Source: Deferribacteraceae bacterium UBA6793 (lineage in GTDB: Bacteria; Chrysiogenota; Deferribacteres; Deferribacterales; Geovibrionaceae). Taken from it: a DNA stretch of 64,000 bases. The position numbers were made by a program, and so were the translations under genes. This document shows positions 16,754 to 25,860 of this stretch, piece after piece (the stretch's first letter is position 1; every line of letters starts with the position of its first letter). Where the stretch lies: positions 1-64,000 of the forward strand of contig DKFP01000011.1 in assembly GCA_002452405.1 (NCBI GenBank). Direction: 5' to 3'. Below the pieces are notes generated by a model. It had not been told where the DNA came from, did no database searches, and worked only from the letters and a program-made list of their open reading frames with translations.

Positions 16754-17649
16754 TAGAAATAGCCTTCCGTCTTCTTTTTTTCCATGGCGCCCGACTGGTC
16801 GAAATCTATTATCCGTCCCTGACGCTCGGAGAGTGTGGATACCATCATCTCCTCGATAACCTGTTCCAGAGTACAGGCTTCGGAAGGTACCGCACCTGTG
16901 AGCGGATAACAGCCCAGAGTGCGGAACCGCACGGACTGCATGGTGATTTCATACTGAGGAGGCATCCGTTCGTCGTCCGCCATGATGAGAACCCCGTCAA
17001 CGTCGGCAACGGGTCTCTCCTTCGCCAGATAAAGGGGGACAACGGGTATCTTCTCACGCAGGATATAAAACCAGACATCCAGTTCAGTCCAGTTTGAAAG
17101 GGGGAAAACGCGCATACTCTCGCCTGTATTCAGTTTTGTATTGTAGTGACTCCAGAGTTCGGGACGCTGATTTTTCGGATCCCATCTGTGGTTCTTATCC
17201 CTGAAAGAGAAGATGCGCTCTTTTGCTCTGGATTTTTCCTCGTCGCGCCTTGCACCGCCGAAAATCATATCGAAACCGTACATATTCAGTGCCTGTTTCA
17301 GGGCGTCGGTCTTCATTATGTCCGTGTGGAGCTTACTGCCGTGTATGAAAGGGTTTATCCCTTTTGCTGCGCCTTCGGGATTTTTATAGACTATCAGGTT
17401 GAGTCCGAGACGTTTTGCCGTTTCGTCGCGGAAGGTTATCATCTCGCGGAACTTCCAGCCGGTGTCAACGTGCATGACGGGGAAGGGGAGCTTTGCGGGA
17501 TGAAACGCTTTCATGGCGAGGTGGAGCATAACAGAGGAATCCTTTCCTATGGAATAGAGCATGACAGGCTTTGACGCTTCCGCCGCCGCCTCTCTGATTA
17601 TGTGTATGCTCTCTGCTTCCAGCCTGTCCAGATAGGAGAGATCATTCAT
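16753..17649 (-). CDS. cysD: Sulfate adenylyltransferase subunit 2
   Basis: 298-residue PP-loop ATP pyrophosphatase-type protein with SIGKDSSVMLHLA near the N-terminus, VDTGWKFREMI and the FGGARRDEEKSRAKER region typical of CysD. It adenylates sulfate in a complex with CysN. The family start MNDLSYLDRLEAESIHI fixes ATG 17649. That ATG overlaps the stop of the DUF2061 gene as ATGAATGA, and the cysD stop overlaps cysNC, so the three are tightly coupled. Confidence 0.97.
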   Translation of the reverse strand: MNDLSYLDRLEAESIHIIREAAAEASKPVMLYSIGKDSSVMLHLAMKAFHPAKLPFPVMHVDTGWKFREMITFRDETAKRLGLNLIVYKNPEGAAKGINPFIHGSKLHTDIMKTDALKQALNMYGFDMIFGGARRDEEKSRAKERIFSFRDKNHRWDPKNQRPELWSHYNTKLNTGESMRVFPLSNWTELDVWFYILREKIPVVPLYLAKERPVADVDGVLIMADDERMPPQYEITMQSVRFRTLGCYPLTGAVPSEACTLEQVIEEMMVSTLSERQGRIIDFDQSGAMEKKKTEGYF

Positions 17650-17854
17650 TGTTCTTGCCAACCGGAATCTTATTCCAGATACGCTCGTGTACAAAATAAA
17701 GAGCTATCTTTGATACCGTTTCAAGAAGACCTGTGAACACTGCGATATCAAGTCTCTTAAACATAACATAAACTATGATAATGGTTGTCATGGTTCCGAA
17801 AAAACGCCATGAGACAGCCTTCATGATCGAACGGATATTGGTTTCATTGAACAT
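17642..17854 (-). CDS. DUF2061 family small membrane protein
   Basis: 70 residues with two hydrophobic segments (FFGTMTTIIIVYVMF and TGLLETVSKIALYFVHERIW). The pattern KAVSWRFFGTMTT and the ending HERIWNKI are typical of DUF2061. This family is often found beside or fused to sulfate activation genes, as here where it overlaps cysD by 8 bases. Its role is unknown. A membrane factor for sulfate activation or PAPS use is only a guess from context. The start ATG directly follows the stop of the DUF354 gene. Confidence 0.85.
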   Translation of the reverse strand: MFNETNIRSIMKAVSWRFFGTMTTIIIVYVMFKRLDIAVFTGLLETVSKIALYFVHERIWNKIPVGKNNE

Positions 17855-18913
17855 TTATTTTAATATCTCCTCTATTATGCTGTCGATATCGAAAGACATG
17901 GTGTCAAACAGGGGTCGCGGGTCGCGGCGGTTTGATATTATCTGTCGTGTTTTTTCCAGCAATTCTTCTGCTGTGTCCGCTTTTTCCATCAGACCTGCGT
18001 CTATTAAGAGCTTGTCATAGTGGGATATGAACGAACGGGTGGATATAACGGACGTACCGAAGTAACATGCCTCAGAGTTGAGGGTGCCGCCGCCACCTAT
18101 GAAAAGGTCGGCAAAAGCAAGAAGATGCTGGATAACCATTTTTTCTTCAATTACGGTGGCATAGGGGAACAATTTTTTCAAAGGTTCCGCCTCATATCTG
18201 GGAATAAGGATAATATTTACGTCCATAGTCTGTTTTATCAGCTCAAGACCTTCGTAAAGCACCGGATATTTCTTGCCTACGTATGACGCCTTAAACTCTT
18301 CCTCGCGGACGACTATTGTTTTTTTCGACAGATTGAGTCCGCGGGATTTAAGGAAATCGTTGAAAAAGTCTATGTCCGGTTCGAAATCGTTGAGCCATGC
18401 AACGACGTCGAGGAAGTTGTATGAAAATATCTGTTCAGGTTCAAGAGAAAAACGTTCAAAGATGCTCTGGGGAACCATATATGGTCTGAAAGCCTTGGTT
18501 GAAAGAGGAAGCGTCAGCCTTGCCTGCGGCAGAGCCTTGCGGAAATTTGCCGTATGGTCTGAAAGTGGGATATCGTAAAAGTTTATTATCGGGATGCCGA
18601 GACCGAACGCGACGCGGTTAGCGTCAACGCTGCAAAGACATATCAGCTTCGTTATACTGCATTTTTCTATATATTCCATCAGAGCAAGCTGACGGTGGAT
18701 GGACGCTTTCAGCTTGTCGCCCAGGTTTGCGCCGCCGAAATAGCCGCGGTTGACAAATTCTATTTTGTATAGGTTAAGGAGATCTACAACCTCTTTGTAT
18801 CCCTGTCCCTCGCGTGCTGTCACAAGAACTGTTTTGCCGCGCGCCTTTATCCCTTCGATGAAGGGACGGAAGAACATCACGGATTTCGGCGTTACAAGGT
18901 CGAACCAGATCAA
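17855..18913 (-). CDS. DUF354 family glycosyltransferase-like protein
   Basis: 352 residues. The start IWFDLVTPKSVMFFRPFIEGIKARG and the motif LFIGGGGTLNSEACYFGTSVIS match DUF354, a GT-B-like family seen in surface polysaccharide loci. The GGGGT...E motif corresponds to the nucleotide-sugar site of GT-B enzymes. The start is TTG 18913, whose bases overlap the TGA of the upstream radical SAM gene (TTGA). It lies between that gene and DUF2061-cysD in one operon. Sugar donor and acceptor cannot be inferred. Confidence 0.8.
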   Translation of the reverse strand: MIWFDLVTPKSVMFFRPFIEGIKARGKTVLVTAREGQGYKEVVDLLNLYKIEFVNRGYFGGANLGDKLKASIHRQLALMEYIEKCSITKLICLCSVDANRVAFGLGIPIINFYDIPLSDHTANFRKALPQARLTLPLSTKAFRPYMVPQSIFERFSLEPEQIFSYNFLDVVAWLNDFEPDIDFFNDFLKSRGLNLSKKTIVVREEEFKASYVGKKYPVLYEGLELIKQTMDVNIILIPRYEAEPLKKLFPYATVIEEKMVIQHLLAFADLFIGGGGTLNSEACYFGTSVISTRSFISHYDKLLIDAGLMEKADTAEELLEKTRQIISNRRDPRPLFDTMSFDIDSIIEEILK

Positions 18914-20013
18914 ATTATGCCCCTTTGAACGTATTCGTCATACCACCACGGGCGGACGGGAATGACGTCCGTTTCGCTGAAAATATATCCGTATTTCCCC
19001 GGATACTGCATCATGCCGACGGCGGGTATCTCAGGGTTTATAAGAGTCATTTTATTTGCGCAGGTGTAAAGGCAGTCCTCGTGGCACTGTTTGGAGCGTA
19101 TCATGGTGAGCACGTCGTCTGCCTGTGCGCTTTCGAGAACCTTGTCGAAACCGCCCTCCTTGCGTATGTTGCCCAGTTTAAGATAGTTCAGCCAAAGAAG
19201 GCATGGGAATACGTTGCCGTAAGGGTCAACATCCATGCTGCGCCTTCCCATGTAGCAGTTGAAATCTATCTTCTGCCCTTCGTACACAGCCTTTTGCAGT
19301 ATGTATTTGCTGCGGTAGCGCCCTTTGTCGTAGCCTATTTTTATGAGCTGTTCGTCAATCTGTTTCAGCTCGTCGTCTGTCCATATGAAGCTGTTTTTGT
19401 TCAGCGCGCATTTTTCCAGATTGTCCTGAGTGTTCTTATAGCGTTCGCTGCTGAACCTGCCGTAGCCTATGTATAGCCCGACTCCCATCTCTTTTGCGAA
19501 ATTGTATATCCACTCGATGAGATGGAGGTTCTCTTTGTATATGGTGAACTGGAAGCGCAGAACCATGCCTTTTAATTTTTTAAGTCGCTCAAGCGTTTCA
19601 AGGGAAGTTTTGAATCCGTCCTTGCGCAGACGTATCTTTGCGTTGGTCTCTTCGTCGCCGTCGAGAGAGATGTCAAGACGGTATAGCGGGTGCTTTTTAA
19701 GAACGTATTTAGCTATCTCCTCGTGTCTGTCGGGGAACCAGCCTGTGATTGGCGAATCTATCACTACGCTGTCGTGGAAACGGTATATGCTGTCCACCAC
19801 GCGGAAGTAGGTGTCGCTCATGTGGGGTTCGCCGCCTGTGAGGTGCACTTTTTTAAGGTCGAGGTGCTTCGACGAGAAGATACCGTCCAGTTCCGCATCG
19901 GTCAGTTCTTCGCTTCGCCTGTCCTCCTGTTTCCAGATGGAGCAGTAGCGGCAGGGTCCTGGACAGTATTCGGTCAGTGTGTATGATATGTCTTCAATTT
20001 TGTATTCGCTCAA
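18910..20013 (-). CDS. Radical SAM protein with SPASM-like C-terminus
   Basis: 367 residues. The radical SAM cluster motif is CPGPCRYC (Cys17, Cys21, Cys24), with LTGGEP at 58-63. The C-terminal part has CYMGRRSMDVDPYGNVFPC and CHEDCLYTCANK, a cysteine pattern like SPASM auxiliary-cluster domains. Such enzymes often modify peptides, but the operon (glycosyltransferases, galE, PAPS synthesis) suggests a glycan or glycoprotein substrate. The start is TTG with AAGGA seven bases upstream. It overlaps the downstream DUF354 gene by 4 bases. The substrate is unknown. Confidence 0.85.
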   Translation of the reverse strand: MSEYKIEDISYTLTEYCPGPCRYCSIWKQEDRRSEELTDAELDGIFSSKHLDLKKVHLTGGEPHMSDTYFRVVDSIYRFHDSVVIDSPITGWFPDRHEEIAKYVLKKHPLYRLDISLDGDEETNAKIRLRKDGFKTSLETLERLKKLKGMVLRFQFTIYKENLHLIEWIYNFAKEMGVGLYIGYGRFSSERYKNTQDNLEKCALNKNSFIWTDDELKQIDEQLIKIGYDKGRYRSKYILQKAVYEGQKIDFNCYMGRRSMDVDPYGNVFPCLLWLNYLKLGNIRKEGGFDKVLESAQADDVLTMIRSKQCHEDCLYTCANKMTLINPEIPAVGMMQYPGKYGYIFSETDVIPVRPWWYDEYVQRGII

Positions 20014-20078
20014 CGATCTTTCCTTATGTGGTTTTCAATCTAATATCGGTTAAAACGGGCTAAAATTGATAACATTAA

Positions 20079-21047
20079 TTACCTGTTTCTGTGCCAGTTC
20101 CATGCGGTGTGTATAATATCTTCCAGCGTAGCGAATGACGGATGCCAGCCGAGTTCACTGACCGCCTTTTCAGGTTCCGCCACAAGCACAGGAGGGTCCC
20201 CCGCACGCCGCCCTTCCTCCGCGGCGGATATTTTGCAGCCAGTCACATTTTCTGCGCAGCTTATAACCTCTCTGACGGAATATCCGGTGCCTGTGCCAAG
20301 GTTGAATATGCCGTTTTCGCCGCCTTTCATGAGCCTGTCCAGTCCGAGGATATGGGCTGCGGCAAGATCTGTGACATGAACGTAGTCTCTTATGCAAGTG
20401 CCGTCCGCAGTGTCGTAGTCTGTGCCGAAAATTTTTATTGAGCCGCCTGTTTTTGCAGTTCTGAGGATTAGCGGTATCAGGTGGGTTTCCGGGTCGTGAT
20501 CTTCGCCGATATCTCCGTCCGCATCGGCGCCAGCTGCGTTGAAATAGCGGAATATCATATATTTAAGCCCGTATGCGGTGCTGAAATCCTTTAAGATGTT
20601 CTCGACAATGAGCTTTGTCATGCCGTAGGGGTTGATGGGTGCCTGCGGATGGTCTTCCGTTATGGGCATCTCCGTAGGCACTCCGTAGGTTGCGCATGTG
20701 GACGAGAAGATGAATTTATCGCATCCGTGTCTGCGCATAGCCGACAGCAGGTTCAGAGTATTTGCAACGTTGTTGACATAATATTTTTCCGGGTCGGTGA
20801 CCGATTCCCCGACATAGGCAAAGGCGGCAAAGTGCATCACCGCGTCTATCCTGTTTTCAGTGAATATCCTGTCCAGAAGGGCAGTGTCCGCCATATCGCC
20901 GTGTACGAATTTTCCGGATTTAACAGATTCTCTGTGTCCGTATACAAGGCTGTCAAGAACTATGGTGTCGTGTCCCTGCCTGTTCAGTTCCTTAACGGCG
21001 TGGCTGCCTATATAGCCGGCTCCGCCGACTACCAGTATCGTGCTCAT
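20079..21047 (-). CDS. galE: UDP-glucose 4-epimerase
   Basis: 322-residue extended SDR enzyme. The NAD-binding GGAGYIGSH is at the N-terminus, the catalytic Ser/Thr in FSSTCATYG and the YxxxK motif in YGMTK. A conserved NLGTGTGYSV follows later. It interconverts UDP-glucose and UDP-galactose, giving donors to neighbouring transferases. The start ATG has GGAG and overlaps the stop of the GT8 gene by 4 bases. A 65-base spacer separates it from the radical SAM gene. Confidence 0.96.
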   Translation of the reverse strand: MSTILVVGGAGYIGSHAVKELNRQGHDTIVLDSLVYGHRESVKSGKFVHGDMADTALLDRIFTENRIDAVMHFAAFAYVGESVTDPEKYYVNNVANTLNLLSAMRRHGCDKFIFSSTCATYGVPTEMPITEDHPQAPINPYGMTKLIVENILKDFSTAYGLKYMIFRYFNAAGADADGDIGEDHDPETHLIPLILRTAKTGGSIKIFGTDYDTADGTCIRDYVHVTDLAAAHILGLDRLMKGGENGIFNLGTGTGYSVREVISCAENVTGCKISAAEEGRRAGDPPVLVAEPEKAVSELGWHPSFATLEDIIHTAWNWHRNR

Positions 21048-21859
21048 AACTCATCTCCGAAGGGTATCATTGCTCTGTATTTATGGTAAAGGTGTCTGTA
21101 TGGGTGATAGCTGTTGCTGTGCCACGGCTTGACCGAGCGGGTGTAGTGAACTATCACAGGTTTTTCCTGCGCTTCCCTTATCTCTTTGTCTGCTGAGTTT
21201 GATTCCATTATTTCCCATATGAAATTGAATTTAGGGTGAAGTTTTTTCCAACCGCCGTGGAGAAGAATGTTCAGAACGTCCTGATCCCACCAGAGGATGT
21301 CGTCTCTGCGTTCGAGGGCGAATGTCATCAGCTTTTTCGTGAGCCCTTCCTCCCGCCATTTTTTCAGGTTTACAAGCATGACACCCGCATTGAAATAATC
21401 CGATTCGGGGTCTATGCCGAAGCGGGAGAGATGCTCCTTGTTTTTCAGCGGAAAAAGGTGTTCCACGCCGCGCAGGTATTCATCGTCCATGACTGTCCGG
21501 CTCAGTTCGGATACGGAGCCGTCCACGATAAGATCGCAGTCCAGATAGAGCAGGGTGTCGATTTCCTGCGGGAGTATGTCCGCCATGCACAGGCGGAAAT
21601 AGGTTGCTTGTCTGATGTGGTGGGTGATGCGGAAATCTATAAAGATGTCCGGATTGATGCTCAGAATATTGATTTCGGTGTTATATTTTTCACGGAAAAA
21701 GCGGCAGACATCTGCCAGATCGGATTCAGTGCCGTCGTATATAAGAAAAATCCTGAAATTGGTGTCTTTGTTGTTTTCAAGAAGGGAGAGCAGCGTAGTT
21801 GAAAAATGGATGATGTAGTTTCTGTCTATGGTGAAAACGACGTTAAGGGTATCGCTCAT
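21044..21859 (-). CDS. Glycosyltransferase family 8
   Basis: 271-residue GT-A enzyme. It opens LNVVFTIDRNYIIHFSTTLLSLL and has the metal-binding DCDLIVDGS (DxD motif). Further GT8 marks are YFNAGVMLVNLKKWR, DQDVLN and HYTRSVKPW near the C-terminus. The family adds galactose, glucose or similar sugars to LPS core or other acceptors with retention. It is the first gene of the seven-gene minus-strand operon. The 214-base spacer upstream is shared with a divergent methyltransferase gene. Confidence 0.93.
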   Translation of the reverse strand: MSDTLNVVFTIDRNYIIHFSTTLLSLLENNKDTNFRIFLIYDGTESDLADVCRFFREKYNTEINILSINPDIFIDFRITHHIRQATYFRLCMADILPQEIDTLLYLDCDLIVDGSVSELSRTVMDDEYLRGVEHLFPLKNKEHLSRFGIDPESDYFNAGVMLVNLKKWREEGLTKKLMTFALERRDDILWWDQDVLNILLHGGWKKLHPKFNFIWEIMESNSADKEIREAQEKPVIVHYTRSVKPWHSNSYHPYRHLYHKYRAMIPFGDEL

Positions 21860-22073
21860 ATTCTGCTGCTTATCAGGCGGGCATAGTTGCGGTATATTCT
21901 ATCATTTCCGGGTAGAAACAAGTCAGCAGAAGTTCTTTTCATGCAGCATCTGTCCCTGTATATAATAAGTTAGTTTATGTTAAATATTACCATAAGGTTA
22001 TACGATGTTCAATCTATTATACAAATACTGCCTCTGCGTGGTATGATGTTAATATCGAAAAAAGGAGCTTTTA

Positions 22074-22757
22074 ATGAAATCCGATCCGAACTCACCGACT
22101 TTTGTCTGCGATGAATATGGATGCCACTGGCAGATGACGCGCATAGAGAAAATTGCCTTCCATGCCCTCGTGAAAAAGATATTGCCTGGAAATGCTCTGG
22201 AAATAGGTACTTACAAAGGCGGGAGCCTTCAGGTTCTTTCAGAGTTTTCGAAGCACGTTTATTCGGTGGATATCAGCGACGAGCCGAAAAAAGCCCTTGA
22301 AGCCTTATACGGGAACGTCTCTTTCATCGTGGGCGATTCGAAGAAGCTCATTCCAGAATTTCTGGCGGATATGAAAAAGCAGGGGAAGCGTCTGGATTTT
22401 ATCCTCATTGACGGCGACCACAGCGAGAACGGGGTCAGAACAGATATCAATAACATTCTTAAATACTATGTTCCCGAATCTGAGCTTTTTCTGGTATGTC
22501 ACGACTCCTTTAATCCGTCGTGCAGAAAGGGGATTGTGGGCGCCGAATGGAAAGACTGCCCGTATGTGGATATGGTAGAGGTGGATTTTGTGCCGGGAGT
22601 GTACCACTATGAAGCGTTTGATACTGCCAAGCCGAAATCTATGTGGGGCGGTTTGACCGTTGCGAGACTTCTGCCTGAAAAAAGACAGGGGGAGCTTACG
22701 GTGCATCAGTCCCAGAAGGGGCTTTTCGATGCCGTACATAAAGATTCAATAAGCTGA
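22074..22757 (+). CDS. Class I SAM-dependent methyltransferase (Methyltransf_24/CmcI-like)
   Basis: 227 residues. Motif I ALEIGTYKGGSLQVL, then VYSVDIS and FILIDGDHSENGVRTDINN, match the family related to cephalosporin hydroxylase/CmcI and Methyltransf_24 proteins found in glycan loci. The ATG has AAGGAG at seven bases. It is a single gene convergent with the GT2 gene, only two bases between the stops, and no terminator is visible. Substrate unknown, but sugar O-methylation is plausible. Confidence 0.85.
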   Translation: MKSDPNSPTFVCDEYGCHWQMTRIEKIAFHALVKKILPGNALEIGTYKGGSLQVLSEFSKHVYSVDISDEPKKALEALYGNVSFIVGDSKKLIPEFLADMKKQGKRLDFILIDGDHSENGVRTDINNILKYYVPESELFLVCHDSFNPSCRKGIVGAEWKDCPYVDMVEVDFVPGVYHYEAFDTAKPKSMWGGLTVARLLPEKRQGELTVHQSQKGLFDAVHKDSIS

Positions 22758-22759
22758 TA

Positions 22760-24199
22760 TTATTCTATAAAATTAAGTCTTAACAGCTGAACGTCGGGGT
22801 TGTCTTCCAATCTGCCGTTCAGGTTCTGCCTTTTGCCGCATATGACAAAATCGGTGCTGCTTGCGCAGTTTGAAAGGAAATCCGTTGTATTGACTATTTT
22901 TATCCCTTCAAACTCCTTTTGCCCGCAGTCGTCTATTATGAAATATTCCTTTTCCGGCAGGGCTCTTTTCATAAACTCCATGACCTTCCGCCCTGAAAGT
23001 CCTATGCCGAAAACCGCAACCTGTCCGGCGGCGGATATCTGTCCGATGCTGTGAATAACCTCTTTCGGGGTTTTTCTCGATACGTTGTGGGCAACTCTGA
23101 GTATCTGCACATCAAAGCCTTTGCACAGCGCACTGATATGGTTTACGGAGCGGTCGATGTCCAGAGTGTTGCTTTCGTTTATCATAAAGCTGTATCTGCC
23201 GTCTTTGTGTCTGTTCATAAGTTCTTTAAGCATGGCGTCGTTCACCACGGGGATATTCAGGAAGGTCTGCTGCGTCTTGTACAGATCACTGTCCAGTATG
23301 AAATCAATTTTCCTGCCGACGTTGACTATGATTGCGTTGTTATATGACATTGCTGATTTTGAACCGCACACAACAAGATAATCCGGTGTGAAATTTTTTA
23401 TTCTGTTTCGCAGGTAACGTACTTTTGCCTTCAGCCTGCGCCTGTCGCTGATATATGATTCTCTCTTCTTTATTATATCGGCATCGTCCGTGGGGTGGAG
23501 CTTGTATATGATGTTGGTCATCCGCACTATGTTTTTTATCTGCACCTGCGGGTGGCTGATGTTGTCGGGAGTTATCCTGTGCCTGTGTTCGTGGGTAAAA
23601 ACCGGAACATGCGGTATATCGAAATGTTTTGACAACTGAAGAACGAAGTCCCAATCGACATATGCCTTTAACCTGTTATTGAACATTCCGGCGGTTTCAA
23701 GTGCCGTTTTACGGTGGGCAAGGATATTCATGTTTATGAAGTTGTTGTAATACAGGTCTGTCAGTGGTCTGGGGGCGGGTGACATGTGCCTTTTGTGAAG
23801 CACCTCTCCGTATTCGTTTTCAACACAGTAATACTGTGCCGTATAACATGCCGCCGCCTCGGTGTTTTCGCTGAAAAAATCGGCGACTGTTGCGAAGTGG
23901 TTTTCAAGGTAAAGGTCGTCGTCGTCAAGATAGCAGATTATATCGCCTGTGGCGCGCTCCAGAGCAAAGTTACGCGAACCGGATCTGCCCAGATTCTTTT
24001 TGCTTTCGTAATATTTCAGCCTGCTGTCGGCAAAGCCTTCTACAATGTCTTTGGCGCTTTCGCCCCCGTCGTTCACTATGATATGTTCAAAATTCGGGTA
24101 GGTCTGTGCCAGTACGGATTCAATTGCTCGTTTTAACAGAGTTCTCCGGTTAAATGTCGGGGTTATTACGGATATTTTCAGCTCAGGTTTGTTGTTCAT
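22760..24199 (-). CDS. Glycosyltransferase family 2 with C-terminal Rossmann-like modules
   Basis: 479 residues. A GT2 GT-A domain is at 1 to about 230: ISVITPTFNRRTLLKRAIESV, NLGRSGSRNFAL, and the metal motif CYLDDDDLY. A segment at about 275-340 (YLVVCGSKSAM, FILDSDLYK, NIPVVND) looks like a degenerate copy of a small nucleotide-binding module. A clearer copy is at 392-479 (VAVFGIGLSGRKVMEFMK, IIDDC, VICGKRQNLN, LLRLNFIE). The same C-terminal module occurs in the proteins at 30027, 32305 and 33525. It lies 7 bases downstream of the GT4 gene in a two-gene operon. Acceptor and donor are unknown. Confidence 0.88.
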   Translation of the reverse strand: MNNKPELKISVITPTFNRRTLLKRAIESVLAQTYPNFEHIIVNDGGESAKDIVEGFADSRLKYYESKKNLGRSGSRNFALERATGDIICYLDDDDLYLENHFATVADFFSENTEAAACYTAQYYCVENEYGEVLHKRHMSPAPRPLTDLYYNNFINMNILAHRKTALETAGMFNNRLKAYVDWDFVLQLSKHFDIPHVPVFTHEHRHRITPDNISHPQVQIKNIVRMTNIIYKLHPTDDADIIKKRESYISDRRRLKAKVRYLRNRIKNFTPDYLVVCGSKSAMSYNNAIIVNVGRKIDFILDSDLYKTQQTFLNIPVVNDAMLKELMNRHKDGRYSFMINESNTLDIDRSVNHISALCKGFDVQILRVAHNVSRKTPKEVIHSIGQISAAGQVAVFGIGLSGRKVMEFMKRALPEKEYFIIDDCGQKEFEGIKIVNTTDFLSNCASSTDFVICGKRQNLNGRLEDNPDVQLLRLNFIE

Positions 24200-24206
24200 T
24201 ATTATC

Positions 24207-25718
24207 TCATATCAGATACGGTGAAAGCGCAAAAACTTTTGAAGTTATACTGACTTCATTATCGACCTTTTTTCTGAGGAGTTCAAAATTTTCTTTACTG
24301 GCGACTGTCAGCAGAAAAACTATTTTTTTGCCTTTGTTGTCGGATATAAGTTTGCCAAACGGGATTGTGTCCTGCCCCATAAAGGTTTTTACGTTGTCGT
24401 CAACGATGAAGCTGATTCTGTCTTTCAATCCTGAGCGTACAATGAAATCCCAGTGAAGGGTGAGACCGTATCCGGCTCCGAGAAGAACGAAGATGCTGTC
24501 CTGGTTCTCCTCGATAATCCTCTTTATCCTGTTGGAATTGGAATATTCCGGATTTCTTTTTTCATGTTCCTCAAGTGCGCGTGCGGCGGCTTCGTCAGTG
24601 ATATTCATCTCTGCTGACAGCAGAATATTTCTGAGCTTGTCTATAGATGTGCGGATGTCGAATTTTACGCTGTTCAGTTCCAGACTGCGCAGCCCCATTT
24701 TGCTGCGTGTTTCTGGAGATCGGGCGAGGCTGATAATATGTTCCGCCATACCCTGCGCGTCCCCTTCCTGAACAAGAAATCCGTTCTCTCCGTGGATGAC
24801 GGCTTCCGGAATTCCTTCGTGTACGGTGGCTATAACGGGAAGTCCGCTGAGAGACGCTTCAAGAATGGAGTTCGGCAGCCCTTCGCTGTCTCCTGTTTCA
24901 GGACATTTTATGGAGTGCTGAATATACACGTCGGCCGCGGCAAGTTCGTTCATGACCTGTTCGTGGGGTATTGAACCTGTGAAGCGGACAACATCCTCCA
25001 GTCCGTTATCAGCCGCAAACGCCTTAGACCTTTCCAGAAGATTATCCTTTGCGTGGTATTCTGTGGTGTCGCCTATCATCACCAGTTCGATGTTCTTCTC
25101 CTGCTGATAAGCGATTCTGAACGCTTCAAGGAGTATCAGCGGAGCTTTTTTTGAAACGAATCTTCCTATGAAAAGAAATCGGCATCGTCCGTCTTCGCGC
25201 GGTGCGAGTGGTTTCAGTTTCTCTTTGTTCACTCCGTAATAGTTGACATAAAGCCTGTCCGCAGGAATACCGTGCGCCGCCAGTCTGTTTTTCATAACCT
25301 CCGAAACGGCTATGAAGCCGCTGCATACGGAAGCTGTCCAGTTATAAAATCCGACTACGTTTTCATTGTTGAGCATCTGCGATGCGTCATATCCGTGGAA
25401 ATGCAGGATCAGTGGAAGTTTCAGTCTTCGCAGGTTCAGTTCGGCTATGGCTGTGAACGTATTGGGAAATTCGATAAGAAGATGGGTGACTTTTTGCTGA
25501 CAGAGAAAATCACACAGCCTGTCTTCATCTTCCTGTGAATATTTCGCCCATAAGCCGGTTTGTTTCAGTTCAAGTATCGGCGTGTTCGGCAGATGCCATC
25601 TGTCGCCTATCTTAGAAGTTATTACTACAGTGTTTTCGGGAGCGAGAAAGAGTATGTGATTATGGATGAAAGTTTCAGAATATGCCCCGACCTGAGGTAG
25701 AAATAAAGCAAGTTTCAC
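24207..25718 (-). CDS. Glycosyltransferase family 4 with C-terminal Rossmann-like domain
   Basis: 503 residues. A GT-B fold is at 1 to about 390, with FLFIGRFVSKKAPLILLEAF and the GT4 motif ETGDSEGLPNSILEASLSGLPVIATVHEGIPE. A C-terminal domain from about 407 (IFVLLGAGYGLTLHWDFI, FIVDDNVKTFMGQDTIPF) resembles the shared module of this locus but has diverged: the CGKxQ motif is absent. The start is GTG 25718 with GGCGGAA upstream. It is divergent from the GT41-like gene, with promoter space between, and it leads the two-gene operon with the GT2 gene. Confidence 0.88.
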   Translation of the reverse strand: MKLALFLPQVGAYSETFIHNHILFLAPENTVVITSKIGDRWHLPNTPILELKQTGLWAKYSQEDEDRLCDFLCQQKVTHLLIEFPNTFTAIAELNLRRLKLPLILHFHGYDASQMLNNENVVGFYNWTASVCSGFIAVSEVMKNRLAAHGIPADRLYVNYYGVNKEKLKPLAPREDGRCRFLFIGRFVSKKAPLILLEAFRIAYQQEKNIELVMIGDTTEYHAKDNLLERSKAFAADNGLEDVVRFTGSIPHEQVMNELAAADVYIQHSIKCPETGDSEGLPNSILEASLSGLPVIATVHEGIPEAVIHGENGFLVQEGDAQGMAEHIISLARSPETRSKMGLRSLELNSVKFDIRTSIDKLRNILLSAEMNITDEAAARALEEHEKRNPEYSNSNRIKRIIEENQDSIFVLLGAGYGLTLHWDFIVRSGLKDRISFIVDDNVKTFMGQDTIPFGKLISDNKGKKIVFLLTVASKENFELLRKKVDNEVSITSKVFALSPYLI

Positions 25719-25797
25719 GATTTATTCCGCCTTGATGATGATAGAATATTACTTTACGTATTTGTTTATTGTCAAGAGCAATATCCGACATGCAATA

Positions 25798-25827
25798 TTG
25801 ACAAAAACTATGTAGATAGTTTACTTT
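25798..25827 (+). promoter_or_regulatory. Probable sigma-70-type promoter for the 25.9-35.4 kb operon
   Basis: A perfect -35 TTGACA (25798-25803) is followed after 18 bases by TACTTT (25822-25827), about 30 bases before the translation start region. The flank carries CAATAT (25780s) and ATATTG (25795-25800) as an inverted repeat overlapping the -35 box, a possible operator. Confidence 0.6.
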
Positions 25828-25860
25828 AAAAAGAATAATCAATCACAGCAGGTGCGTTTT

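Noticed and set aside
21860..22073. Small gene or riboswitch in the 214-base divergent spacer
   Set aside because: No open frame with start signals and no recognised RNA fold. Only AT-rich promoter-like sequence (for example TATGAT at 22042-22047) is seen.
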